From assembly GCA_041627895.1 (NCBI GenBank), contig JBFKQC010000036.1, positions 1 through 38,379 of the forward strand: a DNA stretch of 38,379 nt, given 5' to 3'. The first letter of the stretch is position 1. Every line of letters begins with the position of its first letter. Shown here piece by piece: positions 24,639 through 32,021 of this stretch. The position numbers and the translations under genes were made by a program. The stretch comes from JBFKQC01 sp041627895 (lineage in GTDB: Bacteria > Pseudomonadota > Alphaproteobacteria > Rhodobacterales > Rhodobacteraceae). The notes under the pieces are model-generated. The model saw nothing but the letters and a program-made list of their open reading frames with translations, had not been told where the DNA came from and did not search any database.

Positions 24639-25798
24639 TGGACCCCTCCTTTCAGCATCTTGTGCGACTTGATGTAGCGGCGCAACTCCTTCAGGAAACG
24701 CGAACTGCCGCCGGTTTCGCTGGGCAGGATGCCGCGGTCGACGCTTTCGAGGATCACGCTCTCCTCTTCCGGCAGGTAAGAGAACGGGATGTCGCCCAGA
24801 AGCTGCTTGATCTCCGCCTTGCGCAGCCGGCGGCCGAACAGGCGCGCACGGTGCTTGTTGAACACCACCTGGATATCCGCGTCGTTGCCGCGGGCCGCCT
24901 TGATCCGGTCGATCAGGTCGACCGCATGCTTGATCGCCGGCACGTTCAGAGACGTCACCACCGTGTACGAGTTCACCCCGGCGAGGACGTCCATCTTCCA
25001 GTCGGTCTCGTAGTAGGGGATGTCCAGAACGGTTTCGTCATGTTCAGAGCTGACGGCGTCGAGAAAGCGCAGCACCAGCTCGTAACCGTTCAGGTCGAGG
25101 TTCAACTCGGGTTTCTTGAAGGAGTACAGGAAGAAGCCCTTGTTGTTGTACTTCTGGATCTGGCGCACGAATTCGGCGTCGATCCGGTTCGGGTGCGAGA
25201 TCACGCTGTCCAGGCCGAACGGGTTCGGCATGTTCAGCACGAAGCTGCAATTGCCGGTCGAGAAATCCAGGTCGAACAGCGCGACCGAGCCGCCGGTCCT
25301 GCGCCGCGCCGATGCCATCAGGTCGCAGAGCGAAATCGCCACGGTGGTTCCGCCGGCGCCCCCGACGGCCGAGATCACGGCATGAACGCGGTTCGTGCTT
25401 TGCGTGGACTCGCGCACCGCCGAGATCACCGTCTGTTCAAAGGACGGCCGGTCGAGCGGCACGTGCTGCCAGTCGTGAATGCCCAGCTTGAAGAGCTGGC
25501 GCAGCTGTTCCTCGGAAAGCCTGCCCTCGCCGAACACGGCGATGATCGGGGTTCCGTTGCCCTCGGCCTTGAGCGTGTTGAACAGCGTCGGCGTGTCGTC
25601 GTCGAATTCCGGCACCGCCACCACGATCACGTCGAAGATGCTGTCGGTCTCGTCTTTGGGCTGGCTGCCCGCGGACCGCGAACTGACCACGAACCGCCTG
25701 TTCCTGGACAGTGCTTCTTCGACGGCCGCCTGCATCTCGGGCGTGCCGTACGCGTTCAACACATTGATTCTTCTCGAAGTCCTCATAACGACGCTCAA
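24635..25798 (-). CDS. cpaE: Tad pilus localisation ATPase CpaE/TadZ
   Basis: 387 residues. The N-terminal receiver-like domain (about 10-130) lacks a normal phosphorylation site. A MinD/ParA-like domain follows with a deviant P-loop GGAGGTT at 146-152: the signature Lys is absent, which is usual for TadZ/CpaE. Further MinD-like motifs are ALFDLDFSTGNCS and VFNKH. It positions the Tad machine, often at a pole. Start: TTG 25798 has AGGAGG four bases upstream, overlapping the stop of the previous gene; ATG 25786 is too far from it. Coupled to the L,D-transpeptidase by a 4-base overlap. Confidence 0.92.
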   Translation of the reverse strand: MSVVMRTSRRINVLNAYGTPEMQAAVEEALSRNRRFVVSSRSAGSQPKDETDSIFDVIVVAVPEFDDDTPTLFNTLKAEGNGTPIIAVFGEGRLSEEQLRQLFKLGIHDWQHVPLDRPSFEQTVISAVRESTQSTNRVHAVISAVGGAGGTTVAISLCDLMASARRRTGGSVALFDLDFSTGNCSFVLNMPNPFGLDSVISHPNRIDAEFVRQIQKYNNKGFFLYSFKKPELNLDLNGYELVLRFLDAVSSEHDETVLDIPYYETDWKMDVLAGVNSYTVVTSLNVPAIKHAVDLIDRIKAARGNDADIQVVFNKHRARLFGRRLRKAEIKQLLGDIPFSYLPEEESVILESVDRGILPSETGGSSRFLKELRRYIKSHKMLKGGVQ

Positions 25799-25806
25799 AT
25801 AACCTC

Positions 25807-26430
25807 CTAAAGGCGCGGGGTCGAAAGATCTTCGCTGGTGATCGACACCGGGTGCGCGGGAATTTCCATGTTGTTCAGTCCCAGAAGCGCCCCGAGCATC
25901 GGCAACCTGAATCTGAGGTTACGGCTTTCCAGAGTGATCGTCACCACCGGTCCGTTGAAATGGCCGACATATCCCAGCCCCGAACGCGCATAGGTCACAT
26001 GGACGTTGTTGACGCCGATGTGCCGGTTCAGGTCGCACATGCCCGGCTTGGTGCTGCCGAAGTTCGGATCGCAGACACCGTCGCCGCCGAAGATCAGCCA
26101 GTTCATCTCGTTCACCTTGCAGGGAACGTCGCCCGGGCCGCAGCTTTCGGCGACGAGCGGAATCGGCGGCGGTGGGGCCTGGCCGGTCTGCTGGCCGGTG
26201 GAACTGAAATCGCCAAGCGCCGTCCAGTCCGCATCAGGCAGCACCACGTCCGACACGGCGGCGAGCCGCGCGCCGTGCTGCATCGCCTTCACGGCCTGGT
26301 TCCACTGGTAGACCGCAAAGCCGAACTCGATCACCGCGGCATAGACCAAAAGCACGATGGGGATCACCATCAGCCCTTCGAGAATGGTCACGCCGTCCTC
26401 GGCACGAAGGAAACGTCTTACCGCGCGCAT
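25807..26430 (-). CDS. TadE-family pseudopilin (second copy, long)
   Basis: About 207 residues. Basic start (MRAVRRFLRAEDGVTILEGLM) with the TadE-type Gly-x-x-x-x-x-Glu helix, VIPIVLLVYAAVIEFGFAVYQWNQAV, then AMQHGARLAAVSD. The periplasmic part has four Cys (SCGPGDVPCK, VCDPN, GMCDL). It is a minor pseudopilin probably cut by TadV. Two ATGs are possible, 26439 (overlapping the upstream stop) and 26430; the second has a better Shine-Dalgarno (GGATGG). The frame open to 26601 upstream is a shadow of the previous gene. CpaE follows after 8 bases. Confidence 0.85.
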   Translation of the reverse strand: MRAVRRFLRAEDGVTILEGLMVIPIVLLVYAAVIEFGFAVYQWNQAVKAMQHGARLAAVSDVVLPDADWTALGDFSSTGQQTGQAPPPPIPLVAESCGPGDVPCKVNEMNWLIFGGDGVCDPNFGSTKPGMCDLNRHIGVNNVHVTYARSGLGYVGHFNGPVVTITLESRNLRFRLPMLGALLGLNNMEIPAHPVSITSEDLSTPRL

Positions 26431-26432
26431 GT

Positions 26433-26900
26433 TCACCATCCGATGTACCGCTGCATGTAGGCGTATTCGATCTGGAAGCCAGGTACGGCCAGCATTCCGA
26501 ACAGGGGCGAATCGATGTAGTCGACCGCGGCCGACACGACGACCATCCGAATGCCGCCGCGAACCGGGTAGGTGACCGACAGCTCGGTTTCGTGGTCCCA
26601 TCCCGGCACGCGCTGCGTCCCCGAGGCCGTGCCGTCCGGCGAGCCGTAGAACGCAATATTTCGGGCAACTTGTAAGTCACAGGGCGCACCAAAGGTCGGT
26701 GAATCGCTGCAGCGTGCCAGATACCGGGCGGCGTCGCGGACCCCCGTCTGCAACTGGTGGCGTTGCCAAAGGACATTGCCGAATTCCAGGATGCCGACGG
26801 AAAAGATGATGATGAAGGGAAAAACCAGCAGCGCCTCGGTCAGCACGGCGCCCCTGAGATCGGAACTGAATCTCCGCAGGTGGTTTCGCAGCGCCGTCAT
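26433..26900 (-). CDS. tadE: TadE-family pseudopilin (first copy)
   Basis: 155 residues. A short basic start leads into LRGAVLTEALLVFPFIIIFSVGILEFGNVLWQRHQL, the TadE signature with Glu in the helix, then GVRDAARYLARC. The periplasmic part has a Cys pair (RCSDS, PCDLQ). Minor pseudopilin of the Tad machine, expected to be processed by the prepilin peptidase TadV. Starts at ATG 26900. The spacer of about 105 bases to the upstream lipoprotein gene shows no obvious terminator, so one transcript is likely. Confidence 0.88.
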   Translation of the reverse strand: MTALRNHLRRFSSDLRGAVLTEALLVFPFIIIFSVGILEFGNVLWQRHQLQTGVRDAARYLARCSDSPTFGAPCDLQVARNIAFYGSPDGTASGTQRVPGWDHETELSVTYPVRGGIRMVVVSAAVDYIDSPLFGMLAVPGFQIEYAYMQRYIGW

Positions 26901-27005
26901 GTCGTCTCAACACCTCGTTAAACCAAAACTCCTATTGAACCAGCCGAGAACCGCGGCCGGGCGCACCCGAAATCCAGGGTGCGCCCCAGAGTCACCGGTG
27001 AAGAC

Positions 27006-27197
27006 CTAGTCGATCTTCGTATTGTTCACGTTCCGGTTCCAGGGATAGATCTCGTGGATTTCCGAGTTGGCTTCCGGTGCGTTGCCGGCCCGGAACGAGA
27101 TCGTATCCCAGTTGTTCATGTATTCCGCGCAGGCGCCCAGCGAGAGGAGCGCCGCGGCGGCGATCGCCAGCTTACTTCTTGACGATAAGGCCATCAT
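27006..27197 (-). CDS. Tiny outer-membrane-type lipoprotein in the cpaD position
   Basis: About 63 residues. N-terminus MMALSSRSKLAIAAAALL is a lipoprotein signal with lipobox SLGAC, leaving a mature chain of only about 40 residues (CAEYMNNWDTIS ...). Start: ATG 27197 or 27194, both with CTGGAG about 5-8 bases upstream; the frame open to 27212 lacks a Shine-Dalgarno. It overlaps the 3' end of cpaC by about 25 bases, so it is translationally coupled. In classical Tad loci the gene after the secretin is cpaD, a lipoprotein of about 200 residues. This one is far shorter and may be a minimal pilotin for the CpaC secretin. Confidence 0.8.
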   Translation of the reverse strand: MMALSSRSKLAIAAAALLSLGACAEYMNNWDTISFRAGNAPEANSEIHEIYPWNRNVNNTKID

Positions 27198-28593
27198 CGA
27201 ACTCCAGATCAATTATGTGTCCATAGGGCCCGACGACCCCTTCCCCCTCGCGGAAGTAGCGCAGCAGATCCTTGTCGACCTCGAGCATGCCCAGCAGGAA
27301 CAGCTCGACATCGTTCGACGACCGGGTCGTATCCAGCGGCGAGACCAGCGGCTGATCCGGCGTCGCCGGCTTGACCAGCTTGGGCGTGACCAGGATCACC
27401 AAGTCGGTTTCGCGCTTCTGGAACGAGGTCGAACGGAACAGCGTGCCCAGGATCGGGATGTTTCCAAGCCAGGGAAGCTGTTCGATGTTGCGGTCGTTGT
27501 TGGCCTGCAGGAGGCCGGCAATCGCAAAGCTTTGCCCATCACGCAGCGACACAGTGGTGTCCGCCTTCCGGGTGATAAAGCTCGGCTGGCCGTTGACGGT
27601 GTTCGAAAAGTCGACGTCGCTGACCTCGGGCCGGATGCGCAGGCTGATCAGGCCCTCGTCCAGAACCGATGGGATGAAGTTCAGCCGCACGCCGTATTCG
27701 CGATAGCCGGTCGACGTGGCGACGTTGCCGTTTTCGTCGGAGGTCGCGACCTGGATCGGGATTTCGCCGCCGACGACGAAGTTCGCCTCGATCCCGCTGG
27801 TGGTGATCAGCTTGGGATTGGCCAGACGCCGGGCAAGGCCCTTCTTCTCGAGCGTGTTGATCACCAGTTCGACATCGACGCCGGAGATCTCCAGCACGTT
27901 GCCGACGATCGTGCCGAATGGCGCGAATGTCGTCGGCGTCGTCGTGAAGCTGCCGTTCGAGGTGTTGATCCCCGCGCCGAGCGACCGGCCGGAGTTGCGC
28001 TCGACCTCGAGAATGCGCACGTCCAGTTCGACCTGGCGCGCCTCGTCGATCCGGATGGCGACGATCACAGGCTCTTCGGAATACTGCTCGGCCAGCCGCA
28101 CGATGTCGCGCAGGTCGACGTTGTCCTTGACGCGGCCGCTCAGGCGGATGCGGTTGTTGACGTTGCTGACCGAGACCTGCGCATCGGGCACGACCTGCCG
28201 GATGGCGTCCTGCAACTCGGTATAGTCGAGCTGGACCCGGATATCGATGACACCCAAGAGGTCCTTTTCCTCGTTGTAGAAGGCGACGTTGGTAAAGCCC
28301 GACTGCCGGCCCTGGATGTAGATCGAAGCGTCCGTCAGCGGGAACACGTCCGCCACCGCGGGGTTGCCGACGACGATGTCCTCGAAAGCCTCGTTCACTT
28401 CGATCGTCGTCGTGAAGCCCGGAGCGATCACGATCTTCTGCACGCCGCCGTTGAGGTTCACGAACCTCGTCTGCGCCGCGGCCGGGTCCGAAACCCCGCC
28501 GGCGATCGTCGTCGCCACGATCAGGGCGATCACGGCGCAGACCTTCGCTGCCGCTCGCCCGCCAAATTGGATTAGTCTCGATACATTCATCAT
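27172..28593 (-). CDS. cpaC: Tad outer-membrane secretin CpaC/RcpA
   Basis: 473 residues. Signal peptide to about residue 41 (AAAQ), an N-terminal pilus-type domain (KIVIAPGFTTTIEVNEAFEDIVVGNPAVADV), a BON-like stretch (IRLSGRVKDNVDLRDIVRLA), then the secretin core with VELDVRILEVER, LISLRIRPEVSD, the AGLLQANN...QLPWLGNIPILGTLFRS signature and LVILVTPKLVKP. Forms the outer-membrane gate for the Flp pilus. Two adjacent ATG codons start the frame. It lies about 95 bases downstream of cpaB and overlaps the small lipoprotein gene. Confidence 0.95.
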   Translation of the reverse strand: MMNVSRLIQFGGRAAAKVCAVIALIVATTIAGGVSDPAAAQTRFVNLNGGVQKIVIAPGFTTTIEVNEAFEDIVVGNPAVADVFPLTDASIYIQGRQSGFTNVAFYNEEKDLLGVIDIRVQLDYTELQDAIRQVVPDAQVSVSNVNNRIRLSGRVKDNVDLRDIVRLAEQYSEEPVIVAIRIDEARQVELDVRILEVERNSGRSLGAGINTSNGSFTTTPTTFAPFGTIVGNVLEISGVDVELVINTLEKKGLARRLANPKLITTSGIEANFVVGGEIPIQVATSDENGNVATSTGYREYGVRLNFIPSVLDEGLISLRIRPEVSDVDFSNTVNGQPSFITRKADTTVSLRDGQSFAIAGLLQANNDRNIEQLPWLGNIPILGTLFRSTSFQKRETDLVILVTPKLVKPATPDQPLVSPLDTTRSSNDVELFLLGMLEVDKDLLRYFREGEGVVGPYGHIIDLEFDDGLIVKK

Positions 28594-28689
28594 GCGCCGC
28601 CTGCTGTCCTGCCGTCCATTCCGTCCAGAGCTCGCCTATATCCAGCCCGCAGCCTGCGCAAGAACGCAGGCCGCGAGCCGATGATGGGA

Positions 28690-29979
28690 CTAGAAGCCGA
28701 TTTCGATCCCGTTGTCACTGGTCTCTTGCTCTGATTCGGTCAGTTGAACCTCTTCCTGGTTTTCATCTGCAACAGTTTCGCCATCCGCCACCGTCTCGCC
28801 GTTGATCAGGGCATTGGCGAAGCTCTGGATTTCCACCTTGTACTCGGACCGCTGACCGTTCCGGATGACGGCGACCTCGGTGTTGATCGGCACGGTGGGC
28901 TTGCGCGGCACCTCGATCACCTTCTCGACCACCTTTTCGACCACGATCGGTGCGACCGGCTCGTTGTTCATGGCCGCCGCCAGTGCGGCCTCGGCCATCG
29001 CGAGGCGCTCGGCATAGTCGTTCTGCATCGCCAGAATTTCTTCCTGCAGGGTCACGATGAGCGATTCAAGCTCGGCGATACGCTCTGCACCCTGCAGCGC
29101 GTCGGCCTCCAGTTCGGCCGTCCGCACGCCGCCGATCTCGAGCCGCTGCAACAGCGCCGCAATCCGGTCCCCGGTCTGCTTGCGCAGCAGGTCCAATTCG
29201 GCCTGCTTGGCCGCCAGTTCCTGTTCGGCGCGGCTCGGGTCGCGAAGATCGTCGATCGTGATCGGCTCGGTGATTTCCACGTCGTTCGACGTGATGTTGC
29301 GCAGCATCAGCGCAAGCGTCCCGACATTCTGCGCAAGCTGCAGCTTCTGAGCATCCGTCGTGTCGACTTCGAAGGTGATCGTGCGGACCACGGTTGCCTT
29401 GTCCTTGTTGTCGTCGGAAATCTGATCGATCGCCAGCACCTTGACGTCCTGGAGAAGGATGAAGTTCGTCGCCTGGCCGCCGCGCCCGCCCTGGGTCAGC
29501 GCGATGTCCACGCGGTCGCCCGGCAGGACGAACCCGGCCACGCCGTTCACGTCGTTGACGCGGATCGCGACCGCCTTCATGCCCTTGGTCAGCCAGGTCG
29601 ACATCTTGGTGCGCACGCCCGGCGGGTTCAGCTTGTTGTCGAGAATCGGCTCGCCCGGCAGGATTCGCGTTTTGGCATAGCGCGTTTCCTGCTCCGAGGT
29701 GCCGATGATCAGCTTGTCGACCGCGTCGAACGACCCCACCGGGATCAGATCGTTCGGCCACTCGACGGTTCGCACCTTGTCCTTGGTCACGGGCGCGCCC
29801 TCGAGGATCTCGGTTTTTGCGACCACGACCATGACCTTGGGCGCCTCGTCGATCTGCGCCCCGACATTTCGCGCCGCGAACTCCAGACGCTCGCGCGTCA
29901 GATAGTCCTGCGCCAGATACGCCGCCGTTCCGCCCAGGACGACCGCCAAAAGAAGACTTATTAAAGTAGAGCCCCGCAT
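28690..29979 (-). CDS. cpaB: Flp pilus assembly protein CpaB/RcpC with long C-terminal extension
   Basis: 429 residues, longer than the usual about 260-300. One N-terminal membrane helix (STLISLLLAVVLGGTAAYLAQDYL), an SAF/beta-clip domain at about 48-110 (VVAKTEILEGAPVTKDKVRTVEW, ILPGEPIL), then the RcpC domain (AVAIRVNDVNGVAGFVLPGDRVDI). From about residue 245 a heptad-rich, Glu/Ala/Leu coiled coil runs to about 335, then a Val/Glu/Pro segment (VVEKVVEKVIEVPRKP), a short beta segment and an acidic Gln/Glu tail. CpaB is periplasmic and links platform and secretin; the coiled coil could reach peptidoglycan or partners. First gene of the minus-strand tad operon. Confidence 0.92.
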   Translation of the reverse strand: MRGSTLISLLLAVVLGGTAAYLAQDYLTRERLEFAARNVGAQIDEAPKVMVVVAKTEILEGAPVTKDKVRTVEWPNDLIPVGSFDAVDKLIIGTSEQETRYAKTRILPGEPILDNKLNPPGVRTKMSTWLTKGMKAVAIRVNDVNGVAGFVLPGDRVDIALTQGGRGGQATNFILLQDVKVLAIDQISDDNKDKATVVRTITFEVDTTDAQKLQLAQNVGTLALMLRNITSNDVEITEPITIDDLRDPSRAEQELAAKQAELDLLRKQTGDRIAALLQRLEIGGVRTAELEADALQGAERIAELESLIVTLQEEILAMQNDYAERLAMAEAALAAAMNNEPVAPIVVEKVVEKVIEVPRKPTVPINTEVAVIRNGQRSEYKVEIQSFANALINGETVADGETVADENQEEVQLTESEQETSDNGIEIGF

Positions 29980-30069
29980 TTCAAACCACCTTCACCTAGA
30001 GCCTTGCCCACCACCGCATGAGGAATACACCAGAAGCCCCGGGGAATCTAAGGATTTTCAAGACGGTCC

Positions 30070-30081
30070 TCACAATTGTGA
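30070..30081. promoter_or_regulatory. Palindrome TCACAATTGTGA upstream of cpaB
   Basis: Perfect 12-bp palindrome centred about 95 bases upstream of the cpaB start. The same 12 bases occur upstream of flp (30909-30920). A shared regulator site for the two tad transcription units is the simplest reading; the regulator is unknown. Confidence 0.5.
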
Positions 30082-30486
30082 TGTTGGAAAGCGACACCGC
30101 GCTCCAATTTGCAAGGTCATCTTGTCAAGTCTAGGGAGACTCGATTGCCCTTGGACTTTCGCTCAGGTTGCGTTCGATCTATCGCGCCTGTGCGGGATTT
30201 CCCCGGTATGTTCGGATCATTTCGTGGTCGTGAACCTCCATCCATTCGCCCGAGACGGTATCTGAGGTGCCATGACGCGCTGCAACGGATCTGAGATGCC
30301 GCAACAGCAGCCTGGCTAAAGATACGTCGTCTTGAATTGCGCCTGCTGGCGCCTGTCCGCGTATCGGTTCGGACCGTCCCGGACAATTCACTTTCGGGTG
30401 CCGTCGAGCGCCTGAACTCATTCAATCGCAACTCGCCACTCACCTGGCCAGATCGCGCCGCCGGATTACCCTGTTCGAAACACCCA

Positions 30487-30508
30487 GCCCGGCCACGAAT
30501 GGCCGGGC
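30487..30508 (-). terminator. Hairpin after flp
   Basis: A perfect 9-bp stem (GCCCGGCCA with TGGCCGGGC) closes a TTCG loop when read on the minus strand, 29 bases after the flp stop. The T-run behind it is weak, so it may terminate partially or stabilise the abundant pilin mRNA. Confidence 0.6.
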
Positions 30509-30536
30509 AAGGCAATTGACTTGCGTGGCGCCGGCC

Positions 30537-30761
30537 TCAGGTTGTCGCGGGTGCCGGTGCCGTGAGGGCGGTGGAGTCACGCATCCAGGCGGCCCAGCTC
30601 TCCCAGTTCGCACCGAGCTCCGCGCCGAACAGCAGGACCGCGGTGATGACCGCGCCCGTCAGCAGGCCGAGGAGGATCAGGTATTCGGTGAGGGCGAGGC
30701 CCTTCTCGTCGCGCCGAAACTTCTTGGCGACGTCCGCCACTTTCGTGAGAATCCGCAGCAT
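30537..30761 (-). CDS. flp: Flp-type (type IVb) major pilin
   Basis: 74 residues, normal Flp size. A basic leader ends RRDEKG, then the mature chain begins LALTEYLILLGLLTGAVITAV: cleavage after Gly21 leaves Glu at position 5 and Tyr at 6 of the mature protein, the Flp hallmark. A short C-terminal tail rich in Ala/Pro/Thr follows. It is secreted, cut by TadV and polymerised by CpaF/TadB/TadC into adhesive pili. A good Shine-Dalgarno (AGAAGGGA) lies before the ATG. Transcribed on its own, with a hairpin downstream and a promoter-like region upstream, which fits its need for high expression. Confidence 0.93.
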   Translation of the reverse strand: MLRILTKVADVAKKFRRDEKGLALTEYLILLGLLTGAVITAVLLFGAELGANWESWAAWMRDSTALTAPAPATT

Positions 30762-30849
30762 TTTGCGTCCCTTCTACTAATACGCCCCCCGGCTTAAGCC
30801 AACGCACGCACTTGGCGAACCGATCGGGCAAATTACATGTGCGGAAACG

Positions 30850-30879
30850 AAAGTAGCCCCCGAGCGACATTAACGTCAA
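30850..30879 (-). promoter_or_regulatory. Predicted flp promoter
   Basis: On the minus strand TTGACG (30879-30874), an 18-base spacer and TACTTT (30855-30850) form a reasonable housekeeping promoter about 90 bases before the flp start codon, in an A/T-richer stretch. Confidence 0.45.
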
Positions 30880-30907
30880 ACTTTTTACGAGTTGTTAACG
30901 CATTTCC

Positions 30908-30921
30908 GTCACAATTGTGAC
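30908..30921. promoter_or_regulatory. Palindrome GTCACAATTGTGAC upstream of flp
   Basis: Perfect 14-bp palindrome whose central 12 bases match the site upstream of cpaB. It lies 29 bases upstream of the predicted flp -35 box, a typical activator position. Confidence 0.55.
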
Positions 30922-31443
30922 CCCTCTCGCCTTTAGGTTGAAATTATCAATCTTAGAATGTGGGCGAGCCGAGGCATGGTGCATGACGTCGGGACAATGC
31001 GTGGCCGGCGGGTCGACTGTCTCGCCATTCGAACCACCCGCAATACAATCACAGAAAGTGCGATATTTCAGTAATCGCGTGTAGATTGAAATTTGTCCGG
31101 CCGAGTCGGCCCAAGTCGTGCCGGAAGGCAAATGTATCGATTCGGAAGAGGCGCCAGCAGCGTCGCGGCCCGGTCGTTCACCGACAGCCGCAGCGGACGT
31201 TGCGCCGCCCGGTCCGGCCTTGTCAGATTCGTCGAAGTCGCCGGACAGAATACAAGCGCACACCGAGACTGCGCCCAATGCGCAACGTTTCAGAGCCATT
31301 GCGCCGGTATTCAGGCCGGTACGGCTGTTTCGGGCGGGGCGAGTGTTGTATTGTGAACGCATTGACGCGCGGCCCTCGCGCGATCCGCTGGTCAGGCGCC
31401 GCGGATCGGGTTAGACGTCGAGAAAATTCGAGAGGTGGGACAG
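30922..31443. other. 522-base spacer between flp and tadD-like gene
   Basis: Divergent control region of the flp and tadD/tadV units. A minus-strand open frame (30895-31299 from an ATG) has a vaguely lipoprotein-like start, but its third codon positions are not GC-biased like the neighbouring genes and it lacks a Shine-Dalgarno, so I do not call it. A half site TTGTGA of the shared palindrome occurs at 31344-31349, upstream of the tadD-like gene. Nothing else stands out. Confidence 0.5.
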
Positions 31444-31971
31444 ATGAAAATGCGACTTGCCCTGTCGTTGTGCGCGATAGCGCTGACCGCATCCTGTACC
31501 GATGCAGAGTTTGGGGCGTTCTCGTCCTTCTCCGACAGCGAAGCGTCGACCAAGGACACGTCGAACCGCGAGTATTACCCCGATGACGAGGCGATCGTGG
31601 TCGCCAAGGCGCAGTTCGTCGCCGGCAACTACGGCAAGGCGTCGCGCCTGTTCAAGAAGGCGCTGGATACCACGCCCGAGGATCCGGCGGCCTGGCTCGG
31701 ATATGCCGCAGCGTCCGACATGCTGCGCCGGTTCGACAAGTCCGAGGCCGCCTATCGCCGGCTTCGCCCGATCATCGGCCACCGGATCGAATACCTGAAC
31801 AACTACGGCTATTCGCATCTGCTGCGCGGCAACCTCACCCAGGCGCGCACCTATTTCCTGAAAGCCTACGAGTTGGACCCGACCAACGAGTTCGCGGCGA
31901 ACAACCTCGAACTGTTGCGCAACTCGGTGAGCTATCAGAAACGCGCGCCCGGCGATCTGAAGGGCATCTGA
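31444..31971 (+). CDS. tadD: TadD-like TPR lipoprotein
   Basis: 175 residues. Lipoprotein signal MKMRLALSLCAIALTASC with the lipidated Cys at 18, a polar linker, then tandem TPR-like helices (about 55-155; AKAQFVAGNYGKASRLFKKAL, PAAWLGYAAASDMLRRFDKSEAAYRRL, NNYGYSHLLRGNLTQARTYFLKAYELDPTNEFAANNL). TadD-type lipoproteins help pilus assembly at the outer membrane and may act as secretin pilotins. Start: ATG 31444 follows AGGTGGGA; an in-frame GTG at 31435 lies inside that site. It is the first gene of a two-gene unit with tadV. Confidence 0.85.
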   Translation: MKMRLALSLCAIALTASCTDAEFGAFSSFSDSEASTKDTSNREYYPDDEAIVVAKAQFVAGNYGKASRLFKKALDTTPEDPAAWLGYAAASDMLRRFDKSEAAYRRLRPIIGHRIEYLNNYGYSHLLRGNLTQARTYFLKAYELDPTNEFAANNLELLRNSVSYQKRAPGDLKGI

Positions 31972-31980
31972 TCTCGGCGG

Positions 31981-31999
31981 GCCGGCGCCCGGCGCCGGC
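31981..31999 (+). promoter_or_regulatory. Hairpin between tadD and tadV
   Basis: GCCGGCGCC and GGCGCCGGC form a 9-bp inverted repeat with one base between, ending 8 bases before the tadV Shine-Dalgarno GGAGGT (32008-32013). No T-run. It may limit ribosome access or stabilise the messages. Confidence 0.5.
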
Positions 32000-32021
32000 A
32001 CCCGCACGGAGGTAAACGGCC

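Larger units (their letters stand above)
29980..30536. other. 557-base spacer upstream of cpaB, downstream of flp
   Basis: No convincing gene: the open frames have irregular third-base composition and no ribosome-binding sites. It holds a palindrome at 30070-30081 that recurs upstream of flp, and the flp terminator-like hairpin at 30487-30508. The cpaB promoter must lie here, but no clear -35/-10 pair stands out. Confidence 0.55.

Noticed and set aside
26440..26601. Upstream extension of the second TadE-like frame
   Set aside because: It overlaps the first TadE-like gene out of frame; the TadE-type N-terminus begins at 26430 or 26439.
30895..30898. TTAA motifs upstream of flp as a possible CtrA site
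   Set aside because: The two TTAA motifs (about 30870 and 30895) are about 20 bases apart, not the TTAA-N7-TTAA spacing of a CtrA box.
30895..31299. Minus-strand open frame between flp and tadD with a lipoprotein-like start
   Set aside because: Third codon positions are much less GC-biased than in neighbouring genes, there is no Shine-Dalgarno, and the C-terminal part runs through the flp control region including the palindrome.
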